DNA from: Methylophilus rhizosphaerae
GTDB taxonomy: Bacteria > Pseudomonadota > Gammaproteobacteria > Burkholderiales > Methylophilaceae
Direction: 5' to 3'
Assembly: GCF_900100975.1 (NCBI RefSeq)
Contig: NZ_FNFX01000001.1
Location: forward strand, 65,820-129,819
DNA: 64,000 nucleotides
A program made the translations under genes and the position numbers. Below, piece by piece: positions 1 to 10,477 of this stretch. The stretch's first letter is position 1. Each line of letters begins with the position of its first letter. The notes beneath the pieces were generated by a model. It saw nothing but the letters and a program-made list of their open reading frames with translations, was not told the DNA's origin and searched no databases.

Positions 1-57
1 CAACTTTGGGTTCAACTTTGGGTTCAACTTTGGGTTCAACTTTGGGTTCAACTTTGG
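1..57. repeat. 12-bp tandem repeat encoding VEPK
   Basis: Four exact copies of caactttgggtt plus a partial fifth run from base 1 to 57 and may continue beyond the edge. On the minus strand each unit reads gttgaaccc aaa, encoding Val-Glu-Pro-Lys inside the linker of the SPOR-type protein. The identity of the copies at DNA level suggests recent slippage or a copy number that varies between strains. The reading frame is preserved whatever the copy number. Confidence 0.95.
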
Positions 58-430
58 AAACTGGACTGGAGGAGGATTCAGGTTGGACAGTGGCTCCTTT
101 AGGCGCCACGGGAGTAAGTGCCGGAGTGTCTTCAATCTGGGCGACTGGCTGTTCTGTCGCAGGGGTAGCGGCTGAAGAATGATCAGGCACGATAGCTTCA
201 CTATCCAGTACCCCTTCATCATCGGGCAATTCCAGAATCGGCTCTTTATTGGCCTGGTGGTTTACAACTGTAATTTCTACATTATCGTGCGTCGGTTCTA
301 CCGCCCTGTCCTTCAACACAAAAGGCAGCACAATCAGCATTAACACGACCAGTGTCACAGCCCCTACCAGTCGCCTGCGGGCTGTTTTCTTGAGTACCAG
401 TTCCTTGTCTGTCAAAGCATCTCTCGCCAT
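1..430 (-). CDS. SPOR/DedD-like envelope protein, N-terminal part (cut by window edge)
   Basis: Partial gene: about 143 codons from the ATG at 428-430 run off the left edge. The N-terminus is a short basic cytoplasmic stretch, then one membrane segment (about residues 21-40, VGAVTLVVLMLIVLPFVL), then a long acidic, Pro/Ala/Glu-rich region. That region ends in a tandem VEPK repeat. This is the layout of betaproteobacterial SPOR-domain (DedD-like) proteins, which sit in the inner membrane and bind denuded septal peptidoglycan through a C-terminal SPOR domain. That domain would lie outside the window, so the assignment rests on architecture and on the position directly after accD-folC, where such a gene is usual in this group. 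The gap to folC is only 45 bp, which suggests one transcript. Confidence 0.7.
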   Translation of the reverse strand, partial: MARDALTDKELVLKKTARRRLVGAVTLVVLMLIVLPFVLKDRAVEPTHDNVEITVVNHQANKEPILELPDDEGVLDSEAIVPDHSSAATPATEQPVAQIEDTPALTPVAPKGATVQPESSSSPVSKVEPKVEPKVEPKVEPKV

Positions 431-475
431 ATGTGTGAAGTGTTCACCCAGATCAATATGTCAATCAGGAAAGCT

Positions 476-1771
476 TCATGAAGCCCATTGGTCAGGCGTG
501 GTTTCCAGGATTGCAGCCACAGTAAAGAATGAGCCGAACACAATGATTTTATCATTTTTTGCCGCTTTTCTATAACTGCTTCGCAAGGCTGCCGGCAAGT
601 CCGGATGGACAGTCACATGTGTTTCAGCCACTCTCTTGCACAGGCAATCTTTCAGGAAGTCGATGCTGGCGGCGCGCGGATGCTGGATGGACGCAATGTT
701 CCAGTCATCGATCACGTCATGCAGGATATCAATCACGCTGCTAATGTCCTTATCCGATAACATGGAAAATACGGCAATCACCTTGCCGCCATCTGTAGTT
801 AATTGCTGCAAGTTGCTGCGCAACGCGCGCGCGGCATGCGGATTATGGGCGACATCAAGGATAATATCCGGGTTCCGGTGCCAATATTGAAATCTGCCGA
901 CCACTTCAGTGCCGGTCAGGCCTTGCAACAGGCTGTCATCATTAACCGGTAGCCGGGATTGCAAGGTGCGTACGGCATATATCACGCTGGCGGCATTATG
1001 CCACTGGTAATCACCAAACAACCGCAATGAATCAATCGTCAACTGGCCTTGTGCATCATGATATTGCGCATGATGGGTATGGTCGACACTGATCTGGTAG
1101 TCGATGCCAAAGCGCCGCAATTTGACACCCAGCGCCTGGGCATAATCCAGCAATGATGCAGGTGGATCTGCATCACCGCAAATCGCAATTTGCTGCTGGC
1201 GATAAATGCCAGCTTTCTCGTGGCCAATCAATTCTCGGGTATCTCCCAGGAACTCCATATGGTCCAGGTCAACATTGGTCACAATGGCGCAATCCGCATC
1301 CACAATATTCACCGCATCCAGGCGGCCGCCCAGCCCGACTTCAAGGATCGCCACATCCAGCGCTTGTTGCTCAAAGGCCCACAACGCTGCCAATGTGCCC
1401 ATTTCAAAGTAGGTCAGGGAAATATCACCCCGCGCCTGTTCTACTGCTGCAAAACCGGCACACAGCAACTCATCGGCAATCTGGGTACCGTTAAAGCGTA
1501 CTCTTTCCTGATAGTGCAGCAGATGTGGGGAAGTGTAGCAACCGACACGATAGCCTGCCGTGGTATAGATACGCTCCAGCATGGCACAGGTAGAACCTTT
1601 GCCATTGGTGCCCCCCACGCTAATCACGATAAAAGGAAACGTGAGCTGCAAACAGGCAGCCACGGCCTGGACCCTGGACAACCCCATTTCTATGGAGGTG
1701 GGATGTAGCGATTCAATATAACTTAGCCAGGCCTCTACTGTATTGGGAAGCCTGGATATTGCAGATGACAT
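476..1771 (-). CDS. folC: Bifunctional dihydrofolate synthase / folylpolyglutamate synthase
   Basis: A 431-residue Mur-ligase-family enzyme that adds glutamate to dihydropteroate and polyglutamylates reduced folates in the cytoplasm. Visible motifs are the P-loop GGTNGKGST (residues 53-61), LEVGLGGRLDAVN, the metal-site region DLDHMEFLGDT and the C-terminal DVAHNPHA. The length fits the family. Its ATG shares one base with the accD stop codon (TGATG), so the two are translationally coupled. The accD-folC pair is very common in proteobacteria. Confidence 0.96.
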   Translation of the reverse strand: MSSAISRLPNTVEAWLSYIESLHPTSIEMGLSRVQAVAACLQLTFPFIVISVGGTNGKGSTCAMLERIYTTAGYRVGCYTSPHLLHYQERVRFNGTQIADELLCAGFAAVEQARGDISLTYFEMGTLAALWAFEQQALDVAILEVGLGGRLDAVNIVDADCAIVTNVDLDHMEFLGDTRELIGHEKAGIYRQQQIAICGDADPPASLLDYAQALGVKLRRFGIDYQISVDHTHHAQYHDAQGQLTIDSLRLFGDYQWHNAASVIYAVRTLQSRLPVNDDSLLQGLTGTEVVGRFQYWHRNPDIILDVAHNPHAARALRSNLQQLTTDGGKVIAVFSMLSDKDISSVIDILHDVIDDWNIASIQHPRAASIDFLKDCLCKRVAETHVTVHPDLPAALRSSYRKAAKNDKIIVFGSFFTVAAILETTPDQWAS

Positions 1772-2634
1772 CAGGCAGCTTTGGAAATATTCAACAGGCT
1801 GGCCATCAATTGACTTAACCTGGCACGCATTTCACGGCGGTCAATAATCATATCAATAGCACCATGCGTCAGCAGGAATTCGGCGCGCTGGAAGCCTTCC
1901 GGCAAGGTTTCACGTACCGTCTGCTCAATCACGCGCGGACCTGCAAAACCAATCAAGGCGTTAGGCTCGGCCACGATCACATCGCCCAACATGGCAAAAC
2001 TGGCGGATACACCACCCATGGTGGGATCGGTCAACACGGAGACATACGGCAAGCCGGCTTCAGATAGCTTAGTCAGCGCTGCGCTGGTTTTAGCCATTTG
2101 CATCAGGGACAGCAAGCCTTCCTGCATACGTGCACCTCCACTGGCAGAAATACAGATAAATGCACACTTATGCTCAATCGCAGCCTGCACTCCACGTACA
2201 AAGCGCTCACCGACCACAGAACCCATGGAGCCGCCCATGAATTTGAACTCAAACGCCGCCACCACAACCGGCACGCGTTCAACTGTACCGCGCATCACAA
2301 TCAGCGCATCTTTTTCCTTGACGTCACGCTGGGCTGCTCTCATGCGTTCAGCGTAAGGTTTGCTGTCCTTGAATTTCAAGGCATCCACGGGTGTTACATC
2401 AGTACCAATTTCACTGCGGCCTTCAGTATCCAGCAGCAGATTCAAACGGCTGCGTGCACCCAGCCGGTGGTGATGACCACATTGCGGGCAAACTTCAAGG
2501 TTAGCTTCCAGGTCAGTACGATAAAGTACTGTCTGGCAGGCATCACACTTATGCCACAAACCTTCCGGCATATTACGTCTCTGGCCAGTGACAGCCCGTT
2601 TAATCTTTTGTGGAATCTTGTCTAACCAACTCAT
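1771..2634 (-). CDS. accD: Acetyl-CoA carboxylase carboxyltransferase subunit beta
   Basis: A 287-residue subunit that, with AccA, transfers the carboxyl group from carboxybiotin to acetyl-CoA to make malonyl-CoA for fatty acid synthesis. The N-terminal four-cysteine zinc ribbon is intact (Cys30, Cys33, Cys49, Cys52). The crotonase-like core follows with [11 protein letters not shown] and [12 protein letters not shown]. It lies 30 bp after trpA and overlaps folC by one base, in the usual trpFBA-accD-folC order. Nothing unusual is seen. Confidence 0.97.
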   Translation of the reverse strand: MSWLDKIPQKIKRAVTGQRRNMPEGLWHKCDACQTVLYRTDLEANLEVCPQCGHHHRLGARSRLNLLLDTEGRSEIGTDVTPVDALKFKDSKPYAERMRAAQRDVKEKDALIVMRGTVERVPVVVAAFEFKFMGGSMGSVVGERFVRGVQAAIEHKCAFICISASGGARMQEGLLSLMQMAKTSAALTKLSEAGLPYVSVLTDPTMGGVSASFAMLGDVIVAEPNALIGFAGPRVIEQTVRETLPEGFQRAEFLLTHGAIDMIIDRREMRARLSQLMASLLNISKAA

Positions 2635-2664
2635 ATCATCTCCTGCTTAGCTAGTGCGATGGCA

Positions 2665-3465
2665 TTAAACCGCATCAATCGCCGTACGCAATTCTTTCAT
2701 TAAAGCCTGTACATTCGGGATCAGCGTATTGGCATTGGATTGCTCAATTGCCAGCACCATACGGCTGCCCACCACCACCGCATCGGCGATCGCCGCCACT
2801 TCATGCGCAGTCGCGGCATCTTTTACGCCGAACCCTACGCCAATGGGCATATCCGTGGTTTTGCGGATTTCTGCCACGCGTTTTTTAACTTCAACAATAT
2901 CCAGGTTGGCCGCACCAGTCACACCTTTAAGCGATACATAATAGAGAAAACCGGTTGCCTGCTTAACGATTAATTCGGTGCGGGATGGTTCTGTCGTCGG
3001 TGACAACAGGAAAATGCTGTCAATATCGGCTTGCGCCAACTGCTGGTTAAAACTTTCACACTCTTCTGGTGGATAATCTACCGTCAGCACACCATCCACA
3101 CCGGCATCTTTTGCCAATGCCACGAATCTGGTTGTCCCCATCGCTTCGACAGGATTGGCATACCCCATCAGCACGACCGGTGTTTTCTGGTTGGTTTCGC
3201 GAAAGGTCTTCACCATTTCCAGCACTTTGCGCAGGCCTATTTTATGCACTAGCGCCCGTTCACTGGCCCGCTGGATCACGGGGCCATCTGCCATCGGGTC
3301 GGAAAAAGGCACGCCAAGTTCAATCATGTCGGCACCTGAAGCCACCAGCGCGTGCATTAAAGGCACCGTTTGGTCTGGATGTGGATCACCGGCAGTGATG
3401 TAGGGGATCAGCGCTTTTTTGCCCTGCGCTTTGAGTTCGGCAAAAACGGATTGGATACGGGACAT
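2665..3465 (-). CDS. trpA: Tryptophan synthase alpha chain
   Basis: A 266-residue TIM-barrel subunit that cleaves indole-3-glycerol phosphate to indole and glyceraldehyde 3-phosphate and channels indole to TrpB. Catalytic Glu49 (IELGVPFSDP) and Asp60 (MADGPVIQ) are both present. I chose the ATG giving MSRIQSVFAELK because this matches the family N-terminus. The open frame extends 28 codons upstream, but that part would overlap the end of trpB and has no family similarity. The gap to trpB is 31 bp. Confidence 0.97.
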   Translation of the reverse strand: MSRIQSVFAELKAQGKKALIPYITAGDPHPDQTVPLMHALVASGADMIELGVPFSDPMADGPVIQRASERALVHKIGLRKVLEMVKTFRETNQKTPVVLMGYANPVEAMGTTRFVALAKDAGVDGVLTVDYPPEECESFNQQLAQADIDSIFLLSPTTEPSRTELIVKQATGFLYYVSLKGVTGAANLDIVEVKKRVAEIRKTTDMPIGVGFGVKDAATAHEVAAIADAVVVGSRMVLAIEQSNANTLIPNVQALMKELRTAIDAV

Positions 3466-3496
3466 AACAAAGAATTCTTTTTTTAATGATCTTGAA

Positions 3497-4699
3497 TTAC
3501 AGCGTGATATTCGCCAGACGTGCCACGGTATTGATATCTTTGTCGCCACGGCCGGACAGGTTCACCAGCACCACTTGGTCTGGCGACATGGTTCTGGCCA
3601 GTTTTTCGGCATAAGCCAGGGCATGGCTGGATTCCATGGCAGGAATAATCCCTTCCGTGCGGCACAGCTGATGGAAAGCATTCATGGCTTCATCATCGGT
3701 AATCGCCACATATTCCGCACGTTTGATATCTTTCAACCATGCATGCTCAGGGCCGACGCCGGGATAATCCAGGCCAGCTGAAATGGAATGTGTTTCCACA
3801 ATATTGCCATCTTCGTCCTGCATCAGGTAAGTACGGTTACCATGCAGCACGCCCACAGGGCTGTTTGCAGTCAATGGGGCTGCATGCTGGCCGGTTTCAA
3901 GGCCATGCCCCGCCGCCTCCACACCAAACAGGCGTACGCCTTCAACGTCAATATAGGGATAGAAAATACCCATGGCATTAGAACCGCCGCCAACACAGGC
4001 AACCACCGCATCCGGTTGACGGCCTATCATTTCCTGCATCTGCTCTTTGGCTTCGATACCGATCACTGCCTGGAAATCACGTACCATCATCGGGTAAGGG
4101 TGTGGACCGGCCACAGTCCCGATAATATAAAAAGTATTGGAGATATTGGTGACCCAATCGCGCATCGCTTCGTTCAGGGCATCTTTCAGCGTTTTGGAAC
4201 CGCTTTCGACTGGCACAACAGTGGCGCCAAGTAATTTCATACGGAATACATTAGGCGCCTGGCGCTTGACATCTTCCGCCCCCATATACACGACGCATTC
4301 CAAACCCAGGCGTGCTGCGATGGTAGCAGTCGCAACCCCATGCTGCCCTGCTCCGGTTTCAGCAATCACGCGAGGTTTACCCATGCGCTTGGCCAGCAGT
4401 GCCTGGCCAATGGTATTGTTTATTTTGTGCGCGCCGGTATGGTTTAAATCTTCACGCTTGAGGTAAATCTGGGCACCGCCCACTTTTTCGGACAGGCGCT
4501 TGGCATGGTAAATCGGGCTGGGACGGCCAACAAAATGCTTGAGATCGTAAGCAAACTCAGCCAGGAATTCGGGATCATGCCGGTATTTTTCATACATCAC
4601 CCGCAACTCTTCGAGGGCTTCTACCAGGGTTTCTGCAACAAAAGTCCCACCAAATCGGCCAAAATGGCCACGCTCGTCTGGCATGTCATACACTTGCAT
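3497..4699 (-). CDS. trpB: Tryptophan synthase beta chain
   Basis: A 400-residue PLP enzyme that condenses indole with serine to give tryptophan. The PLP lysine is Lys92 in HTGAHKINN, and the phosphate-binding loop is [13 protein letters not shown]. The length and the N-terminal [15 protein letters not shown] are typical of TrpB1. It sits between trpF and trpA in a tight cluster. The rest of the trp pathway (trpE, trpG, trpD, trpC) is not in the window, as expected from the split trp operons of betaproteobacteria. Confidence 0.98.
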   Translation of the reverse strand: MQVYDMPDERGHFGRFGGTFVAETLVEALEELRVMYEKYRHDPEFLAEFAYDLKHFVGRPSPIYHAKRLSEKVGGAQIYLKREDLNHTGAHKINNTIGQALLAKRMGKPRVIAETGAGQHGVATATIAARLGLECVVYMGAEDVKRQAPNVFRMKLLGATVVPVESGSKTLKDALNEAMRDWVTNISNTFYIIGTVAGPHPYPMMVRDFQAVIGIEAKEQMQEMIGRQPDAVVACVGGGSNAMGIFYPYIDVEGVRLFGVEAAGHGLETGQHAAPLTANSPVGVLHGNRTYLMQDEDGNIVETHSISAGLDYPGVGPEHAWLKDIKRAEYVAITDDEAMNAFHQLCRTEGIIPAMESSHALAYAEKLARTMSPDQVVLVNLSGRGDKDINTVARLANITL

Positions 4700-4726
4700 G
4701 CGCTACTCCGTCTATCGTTCCGTTAT

Positions 4727-5371
4727 TCAAACCGCCCCATTGTGCACAGCATCAAACTGCATCACCTGCTGCATGAATGCAGCTATTCTTTCCGGGGATT
4801 TAATTCCTTTTTGCGCCTCAACACCGCCACTGACATCCACTGCATAAGGCCTGACCTGTTGCATGGCCTGTGCGACATTGTCAGGATTTAATCCCCCGGC
4901 CAATATCAGTGGTTTTTGCATTCCTTGTGGAATCAGTGTCCAGTCAAATGCCAGCCCGGTACCACCGACTGCCTTTTCGGAAAAGGCATCCAGCAACAAG
5001 GCGGAAGCCGACGCAAAATCAAGCTCGCATTGTATCAAATTTACCCCTGGTTTGACGCGGATTGCTTTGTAATATGGCAGATTAAATTGCCCGCAATAAT
5101 CTGCTGGCTCATCTCCGTGAAACTGTAAACAATCCAGCGCAGTGGTTTCCAGTACTTGCCGTACTTCTGCCACAGAAGCATTCACAAACAGCCCCACTTT
5201 GCCGACATAAGGGGGCAAGGTTTTCATGATTGCCTGCGCTTGTGCTGCATCCACAGCCCGCGGACTGGGCGCATAAAACACAAACCCCAGTGCATCCGCG
5301 CCTGCATCAATAGCAGCCCATGCATCTTCCCGGCGTGTAATGCCACAAATTTTGACCCTGGTTCTTTTCAT
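4727..5371 (-). CDS. trpF: Phosphoribosylanthranilate isomerase
   Basis: A 214-residue TIM barrel catalysing the Amadori rearrangement of phosphoribosylanthranilate in tryptophan synthesis. The catalytic cysteine is in VKICGITR (Cys9) and the catalytic aspartate in [11 protein letters not shown] prefer the ATG at 5369-5371 ([10 protein letters not shown]), which matches family N-termini. An in-frame GTG nine bases upstream (5378-5380) would add three residues, and the sequence does not decide clearly between them. The gene follows truA by about 40 bp and precedes trpB by 27 bp. Confidence 0.95.
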   Translation of the reverse strand: MKRTRVKICGITRREDAWAAIDAGADALGFVFYAPSPRAVDAAQAQAIMKTLPPYVGKVGLFVNASVAEVRQVLETTALDCLQFHGDEPADYCGQFNLPYYKAIRVKPGVNLIQCELDFASASALLLDAFSEKAVGGTGLAFDWTLIPQGMQKPLILAGGLNPDNVAQAMQQVRPYAVDVSGGVEAQKGIKSPERIAAFMQQVMQFDAVHNGAV

Positions 5372-5412
5372 CTCACTCACTGATCCGTATCACTTCATTA
5401 AATGGGGTACGC

Positions 5413-6186
5413 TCAATCCCAACATGCTTCGCATACTGGCAGTTGCCAGTGTTCATCATAGGTGACGCCCGTAAAATACAAGCCATCCGGCATAAACGTC
5501 GGCGGCGAAAGTGTGCGGTCTTTCTGCTGCAGTAATGCGCTGAAAGCGGGCACATCTAGTTTGCCTTGCCCGACATAGATAAGCGCACCCACCATATTAC
5601 GGATCTGGTGCTGCAGGAAGGCATTGGCCCGGAAACTGAAGATAATATAGCGTCCTTGCTGGCTCACCGTTGCATCATGCATGGTACGTATCGGCGAACT
5701 GGCCTGACACTCGCTGGCACGAAACGCACTGAAATCATGTTCGCCAATCAGCCCTTGAATTGCCTGTTGCATGGCATCGGCCGCCAAAGGCCTGTGATAC
5801 CAGCCTACCCTTCCATGCTGGCTGGCTGGTGCTACGGCATGGTTATACAGTACATACTGATAACTGCGCGCCCGGGCACTGAACCTGGCATGAAAATCGT
5901 CAGACACCCCATACGCCCACAATACGCGCACCCAGGGCGGCAAATGCGCGTTGGTACCCCGTACCCATGCCTGCTGTGGCCGGATGGCCGTTGTTTCAAA
6001 ATGGGCGACCTGCATCAAGGCATGCACGCCAGTATCCGTACGCCCTGCGGCATGCAATCTCACTGCCTCACCGGCCACCTCAGCAATGGCTGCTTCCAGA
6101 GCATCCTGAACACCACGATGGTTGGGTTGGCTTTGCCAGCCCTGAAAATAGGCGCCGTGATATTCAATGCCGATAGCGATTTTCAT
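5413..6186 (-). CDS. truA: tRNA pseudouridine(38-40) synthase
   Basis: A 257-residue enzyme that converts uridines 38-40 of the tRNA anticodon arm to pseudouridine. The catalytic aspartate is Asp51 in AGRTDTGVHA, and the N-terminus MKIAIGIEYHG is typical. The frame is open 11 codons further upstream, but that stretch does not fit the family, so the start at 6184-6186 is used. It heads the truA-trpFBA-accD-folC run. Confidence 0.96.
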   Translation of the reverse strand: MKIAIGIEYHGAYFQGWQSQPNHRGVQDALEAAIAEVAGEAVRLHAAGRTDTGVHALMQVAHFETTAIRPQQAWVRGTNAHLPPWVRVLWAYGVSDDFHARFSARARSYQYVLYNHAVAPASQHGRVGWYHRPLAADAMQQAIQGLIGEHDFSAFRASECQASSPIRTMHDATVSQQGRYIIFSFRANAFLQHQIRNMVGALIYVGQGKLDVPAFSALLQQKDRTLSPPTFMPDGLYFTGVTYDEHWQLPVCEACWD

Positions 6187-6275
6187 GGCGCCTAGTATAA
6201 GGGTTGCCAGCCATAACACCTAATGCAGTTTCGGCCGTGGCTTTGCAATAAACCACTGGAACCCCTATAATGCAG

Positions 6276-6298
6276 AAGGCCGGATTCCCGGCCTTTTT
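6276..6298. terminator. Hairpin between fimV and truA, possible terminator
   Basis: An 8-bp perfect stem, aaggccgg (6276-6283) with ccggcctt (6288-6295), has a four-base loop and a run of five T on the plus strand. On the minus strand, the direction of fimV, only two T follow the stem, so it would be a weak terminator for fimV. It lies 15 bp beyond the fimV stop. Confidence 0.5.
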
Positions 6299-6312
6299 AC
6301 GTCACCTTCTGG

Positions 6313-9114
6313 TTATGCCACTTTGGCCAGCAATTCGCTTGCACGCTGCCGCTGGCGCTCACCGCCTTCACTCATGACTTCTTCAATGAGCTCTTTCGCC
6401 CCTATCATGTCTTCCATGTCAATATAAGCCTGAATCAAATCCAGTTTGGTATTCACTTCTTCCGGCTCACTATCCAGTGCCACCATCTCCTCTTCCAGCT
6501 TACCTCCCATATCCAGAGAGATTTCGGGAAACTCCGCTACAGGAGAGGGCATATTATCAACAGGTATATCATTCAACACATCACCGGCAGTCTCTAAACT
6601 GACCTCTTCCATCAGCAGTGGATCATCCTCAGCCAAGGATTGATTGATAGCATTGGGTGCGCCCAACTCCAGCGAGAGCTCTGGCAGGGATTCAAATACA
6701 GCATCATCAGATGACAGTGTCTGCTCTCCTGTGGCTGATGGCTGATAGGCAGCATTGCTTTCAGTTTCTGCCATGCCTTCATCCAGATTCAGGGAAGGCA
6801 AATCCAGGGCTTTTGGTGTCAGCTCGGCATCCATACCGCTATCTAATTCAGCGTCAGCAGCCTCTGTTACTCCCGCTGCAAAGGTAGACTCAACACCCGG
6901 GTCTTGTGGTTGCGCCAGATCTGTAGCCAATTGCTGTTCCTGAAACTCCGCCGGCATTTCCAGCACAGGTGTTTCAGGAAGCGCTGGAAAATCCTCCGCC
7001 GGATCAGCCAGGGACGCCATCATTTCAGGCTGGGGATCTTCAGAAGCGTTTACATTACTATCCTCAACAGAAGAGCTTTCAGGGATAACACTACTGATCG
7101 CCGTTTTCTCAGCAGACGTGTCTGCCGCATCAAATTCCAGTGCCGGCGTTTCAAAGTTAAAGTGGTAGCCCGCTTCTTCATTTTGTGCTTCAGTCACTGG
7201 CACTATCGGGACATCATTATCCAAAGCAGGCATTTGATAGAGCGCGTTCTCAGGGTCGAGTTTCTGACCCATGGCGACAACTTTTGTCCAAGTTTGATCA
7301 CCAGAAGCCACCATGGAAGAGCCAATAGTTGAATAAACTTCACCCGCCAGCGACTCAAATGCTGCTTTATTGCCGGTGCTTTGGTAGATTTCAAGCAGCT
7401 TCAGCTTGAGCTCCTGCCGTTCCGGATCTTTCTGGATAGCATCCTTGAGAATCTCTTCTGCCTGCGCATCACGGCCATAGGCCATATATACCTCAGCTTC
7501 GGCAATGGGGTCCACATCATGTGAATCTATCATGCCACCAACACCACTTTGCGAGAAATCAGTCAGGAAAGACGTGTCACCTGAAGCAGCCTGTGTATCA
7601 CCAAAGACGGTATTATTCTGCATTTCTGTTGCAGGCGAAGTCATAATCGCGTCTTCAAAAGTATCAATTTCCTTTTTACGGCGGATGCGGATCAGCGCCC
7701 AGATACAAATCAGTATAGGCAATGCAATCAGTGCCCATGGCAAAACCGGATTAATATGTTTCAACCGTTCCAGCAACACTTTCATAAATGAAGGCTGTGT
7801 GCTCCCGGTTACCGGCTCTGCCGCGGGTGCTGTTTGTGCCGCAGGCGGGGCTGGCTCTGCTGTTTTTTCTGAAGATGGTTGATCCGTCTTCGGCTCGTTT
7901 TTCTGTGTTTGCGCAGCATTCTGTTCAGCCTGCGCCATGGCGTTATTTTTCATCTCCACCAGCTTCTTCATGTCAGCGACCTGTTTTTCCAGGGCCGCTG
8001 CACGAGACTGCTCTTCCTTGATGGCGTTTTCCTTGGCGATGGCCTCTTCTTTTGCGGCATTCGCCGAGGCTTTGTCTGTCTGGCTGCCGGACTTTTCATC
8101 ACCGGCAGATAGTTTCAACACATCTTTAGCAGCAGCTTGTGGTGCTGTTTTTTCCTGCGCACTGCCAATTTTGCCAGCGGATTGTTGCGTATTGCCACCC
8201 GCTTCATGGGCATCTGCATTTTTGACTGCATTTGACAGGGCGTTTTTATACGCCAGCCAATGGGTCGTATGCTCGACCACCAGGTGATTAGCCTGCTGAC
8301 GGCTGATACCGTTCAACGTGGCCTGGTCTGGCAGGCGGATAATCTTGCCGACTTTAAGGCGGTTCATGTTTTTGCCATCGAATGCGCCCTGGTTGGACTG
8401 GTAAAGCGCAGCGAGCATTTGCTCCATGCTGACGTTATCCGGCTTCATCTGCCTTGCAATCGCATATAACGTATCGCCACGGGCGGTGGTCACCGAGGCT
8501 GATGCTGTGTTATCGGCAGTTTCCTGCACGGATGGTTGGGAGGGTACAGTATCGGCCGCGGATGGCTTTTTAGCCAAAGGCTGGCTGATTTCAGGCTTTT
8601 CAGCATCCAGCGCAGGTGCAACTTCGGGCCTGGCCGCTTCAGGTGAGGCTACGGGCTGTGCTGCCACAGGCAATCCGTTTGGTTCTGATACGTAATTTGA
8701 GTTGAAACCGGGAGGATCCAGCAACAACGTATATTCCTTGACCAGACGACCGGTTGGCCAGTCCACCTGAACCAGCATATCCAGGAACGCTTCCGTAATC
8801 GGTTGCGAACTGGTGAGTTTGAGAACGGGTTGTCCTTGACTGTTATTGCCAACGGCAATATTGATATAAGGATAGGAAGCCGGCTTTTCCAGCATCTGGT
8901 CCTGATACACCTGATCACTGGCCAATGCGGCTTGAATACTATTCAATTCGCCAGGCGCCACGGCCAGCAATTCAATTTCTGCATTCAGCGGTTCACCCAA
9001 TTTGGAGCTGGAGGTCATCGAACCAAGGCCAGCTGCATAAGCAGTAATCGCCGCACTTAAACTTAACCCCAGGCTCAATGTAAAGGCTAATTTTTTTAAT
9101 TGGAATGTAGACAC
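6313..9114 (-). CDS. fimV: FimV-like inner-membrane hub protein with LysM domain
   Basis: A 933-residue FimV/HubP-family protein that organises polar complexes such as type IV pili. The order is: signal peptide (about 1-28); FimV N-terminal region (GLGSMTSSSKLGEPLNAEIELL); LysM peptidoglycan-binding domain (about 208-262); Ala/Glu/Lys/Gln-rich coiled coil; one membrane segment (LPWALIALPILICIWALI, about 455-472); a very acidic repeat-poor region with TPR-like helices; and the conserved C-terminal FimV motif (LIQAYIDMEDMIGAKELIEEV). The start is GTG at 9112-9114, with AAGGG about nine bases before it and no nearby ATG. It stands alone between truA and asd. Confidence 0.92.
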   Translation of the reverse strand: MSTFQLKKLAFTLSLGLSLSAAITAYAAGLGSMTSSSKLGEPLNAEIELLAVAPGELNSIQAALASDQVYQDQMLEKPASYPYINIAVGNNSQGQPVLKLTSSQPITEAFLDMLVQVDWPTGRLVKEYTLLLDPPGFNSNYVSEPNGLPVAAQPVASPEAARPEVAPALDAEKPEISQPLAKKPSAADTVPSQPSVQETADNTASASVTTARGDTLYAIARQMKPDNVSMEQMLAALYQSNQGAFDGKNMNRLKVGKIIRLPDQATLNGISRQQANHLVVEHTTHWLAYKNALSNAVKNADAHEAGGNTQQSAGKIGSAQEKTAPQAAAKDVLKLSAGDEKSGSQTDKASANAAKEEAIAKENAIKEEQSRAAALEKQVADMKKLVEMKNNAMAQAEQNAAQTQKNEPKTDQPSSEKTAEPAPPAAQTAPAAEPVTGSTQPSFMKVLLERLKHINPVLPWALIALPILICIWALIRIRRKKEIDTFEDAIMTSPATEMQNNTVFGDTQAASGDTSFLTDFSQSGVGGMIDSHDVDPIAEAEVYMAYGRDAQAEEILKDAIQKDPERQELKLKLLEIYQSTGNKAAFESLAGEVYSTIGSSMVASGDQTWTKVVAMGQKLDPENALYQMPALDNDVPIVPVTEAQNEEAGYHFNFETPALEFDAADTSAEKTAISSVIPESSSVEDSNVNASEDPQPEMMASLADPAEDFPALPETPVLEMPAEFQEQQLATDLAQPQDPGVESTFAAGVTEAADAELDSGMDAELTPKALDLPSLNLDEGMAETESNAAYQPSATGEQTLSSDDAVFESLPELSLELGAPNAINQSLAEDDPLLMEEVSLETAGDVLNDIPVDNMPSPVAEFPEISLDMGGKLEEEMVALDSEPEEVNTKLDLIQAYIDMEDMIGAKELIEEVMSEGGERQRQRASELLAKVA

Positions 9115-9257
9115 CGTTTAACCCTTGTAATTCATGGCGTTTGCCAACATAGCATCAATCTGCAAGCCACGCAAGCACGCCAAACTGCGCGATACACACG
9201 AAAACCGGCACTGATGACAGCTTACCATTCATTAAATAGCAAGGCATGAAAAGCAAA

Positions 9258-9305
9258 AGCCCGAAAAGACCATGATTTCACTAATCAATCATGGCTTTAC
9301 GGGCT
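9258..9305 (-). terminator. Rho-independent terminator of asd
   Basis: On the minus strand AGCCCGTAAAGCCATGAT pairs with ATCATGGTCTTTTCGGGCT around an 11-base loop, followed by TTTGCTTTT. It begins 18 bp after the asd stop. The long stem and T-rich tail make this the clearest terminator in the biosynthetic half. Confidence 0.85.
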
Positions 9306-9322
9306 GAAATTTAATCGCTTGC

Positions 9323-10435
9323 TTAAGCTTCGACCAGAATGCGCAGCATGCGACGCAGTGGCTCGGCAGCGCCCCACAGCAGTTGGTCGCCAACCGTGAA
9401 CGCAGACAGGTATTCCCCTCCCATGGCCAGCTTGCGCAAGCGACCCACTGGCGTAGTCAACGTACCTGTCACTGCAGCAGGCGTCAGTTCACGCATGCTG
9501 ATTTCACGCTCATTCGGGATGACCTTGGCCCATTCGTTCGCTTCAGCCAGCATCTGGTTGATTTCATCCAGCGGTACGTCTTTGCGCAATTTCAGTGTCA
9601 ATGCCTGCGAATGGCAACGCATGGCCCCGATTCGCACACATAAGCCATCAATCACAATCGGGTTAGCTTCGCGACCAAGAATCTTGTTGGTTTCCACGCC
9701 ACCTTTCCACTCTTCCTTGCTTTGGCCATTACCCAGGTCTTTGTCAATCCATGGAATCAGGCTACCAGCCAAAGGCACACCAAAGTTTGATTTGGGCAAT
9801 GCCTCACTGCGGATAGTGTCAGCCACTGTTTTATCAATTTGCAAAATGGCTGAAGCAGGATCCGCCAGAAGATCCGCCACAGAGGCATTGACTACACCCA
9901 TCTGGCTAATCAACTCACGCATATTCTGCGCACCGGCACCGGAAGCTGCCTGATAGGTCATGGAAGTCGCCCACTCGACCAAATCAGCCTTAAACAGACC
10001 GTTCAAAGCCATCAGCATCAGGGAAACAGTACAGTTGCCGCCAATCCAGTTCTTACCGCCATTTGCCAGTGCATCTTTAATCACATGCATATTGACCGGG
10101 TCGAGGATCACGACAGCTTCTTTTTCCATGCGCAGGGTTGAAGCGGCATCAATCCAGTGGCCATTCCAGCCACTATTGCGCAGTTGCGGAAAAATCTCAC
10201 TGGTGTAATCACCGCCCTGGCAGGAGACAATTGCATCCATCTTGCTCAGTTCGGCAATATTCCTGGCATCTTTCAACGCAGGTGAAGCCTTGCCTACACT
10301 CGGTGCGGCGCCACCAGCCTGCGATGTCGTGAAAAATTGTGGCTCGATATCCGCAAAATCATTCTCCTGCATCATGCGTTGCATGAGCACAGAGCCCACC
10401 ATACCGCGCCAGCCTACAAACCCTACTTTTAACAT
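9323..10435 (-). CDS. asd: Aspartate-semialdehyde dehydrogenase
   Basis: A 370-residue NADP-dependent enzyme that reduces aspartyl phosphate to aspartate semialdehyde, the branch point to Lys/DAP, Met, Thr and Ile. The N-terminal nucleotide loop is [14 protein letters not shown], the active-site cysteine is in [12 protein letters not shown], and the catalytic histidine is in [12 protein letters not shown]. The length matches the gamma/betaproteobacterial type (E. coli, about 367). A strong terminator follows. leuB-leuD-leuC lie upstream, separated by the small genes below. Confidence 0.97.
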   Translation of the reverse strand: MLKVGFVGWRGMVGSVLMQRMMQENDFADIEPQFFTTSQAGGAAPSVGKASPALKDARNIAELSKMDAIVSCQGGDYTSEIFPQLRNSGWNGHWIDAASTLRMEKEAVVILDPVNMHVIKDALANGGKNWIGGNCTVSLMLMALNGLFKADLVEWATSMTYQAASGAGAQNMRELISQMGVVNASVADLLADPASAILQIDKTVADTIRSEALPKSNFGVPLAGSLIPWIDKDLGNGQSKEEWKGGVETNKILGREANPIVIDGLCVRIGAMRCHSQALTLKLRKDVPLDEINQMLAEANEWAKVIPNEREISMRELTPAAVTGTLTTPVGRLRKLAMGGEYLSAFTVGDQLLWGAAEPLRRMLRILVEA

Positions 10436-10477
10436 GTTATCCCGATATTCTTACCGGCAATGCCGGCATTAAAAACC

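Noticed and set aside
1190-1708. 172-codon plus-strand frame opposite folC
   Set aside because: A shadow of folC codon usage with no family likeness.
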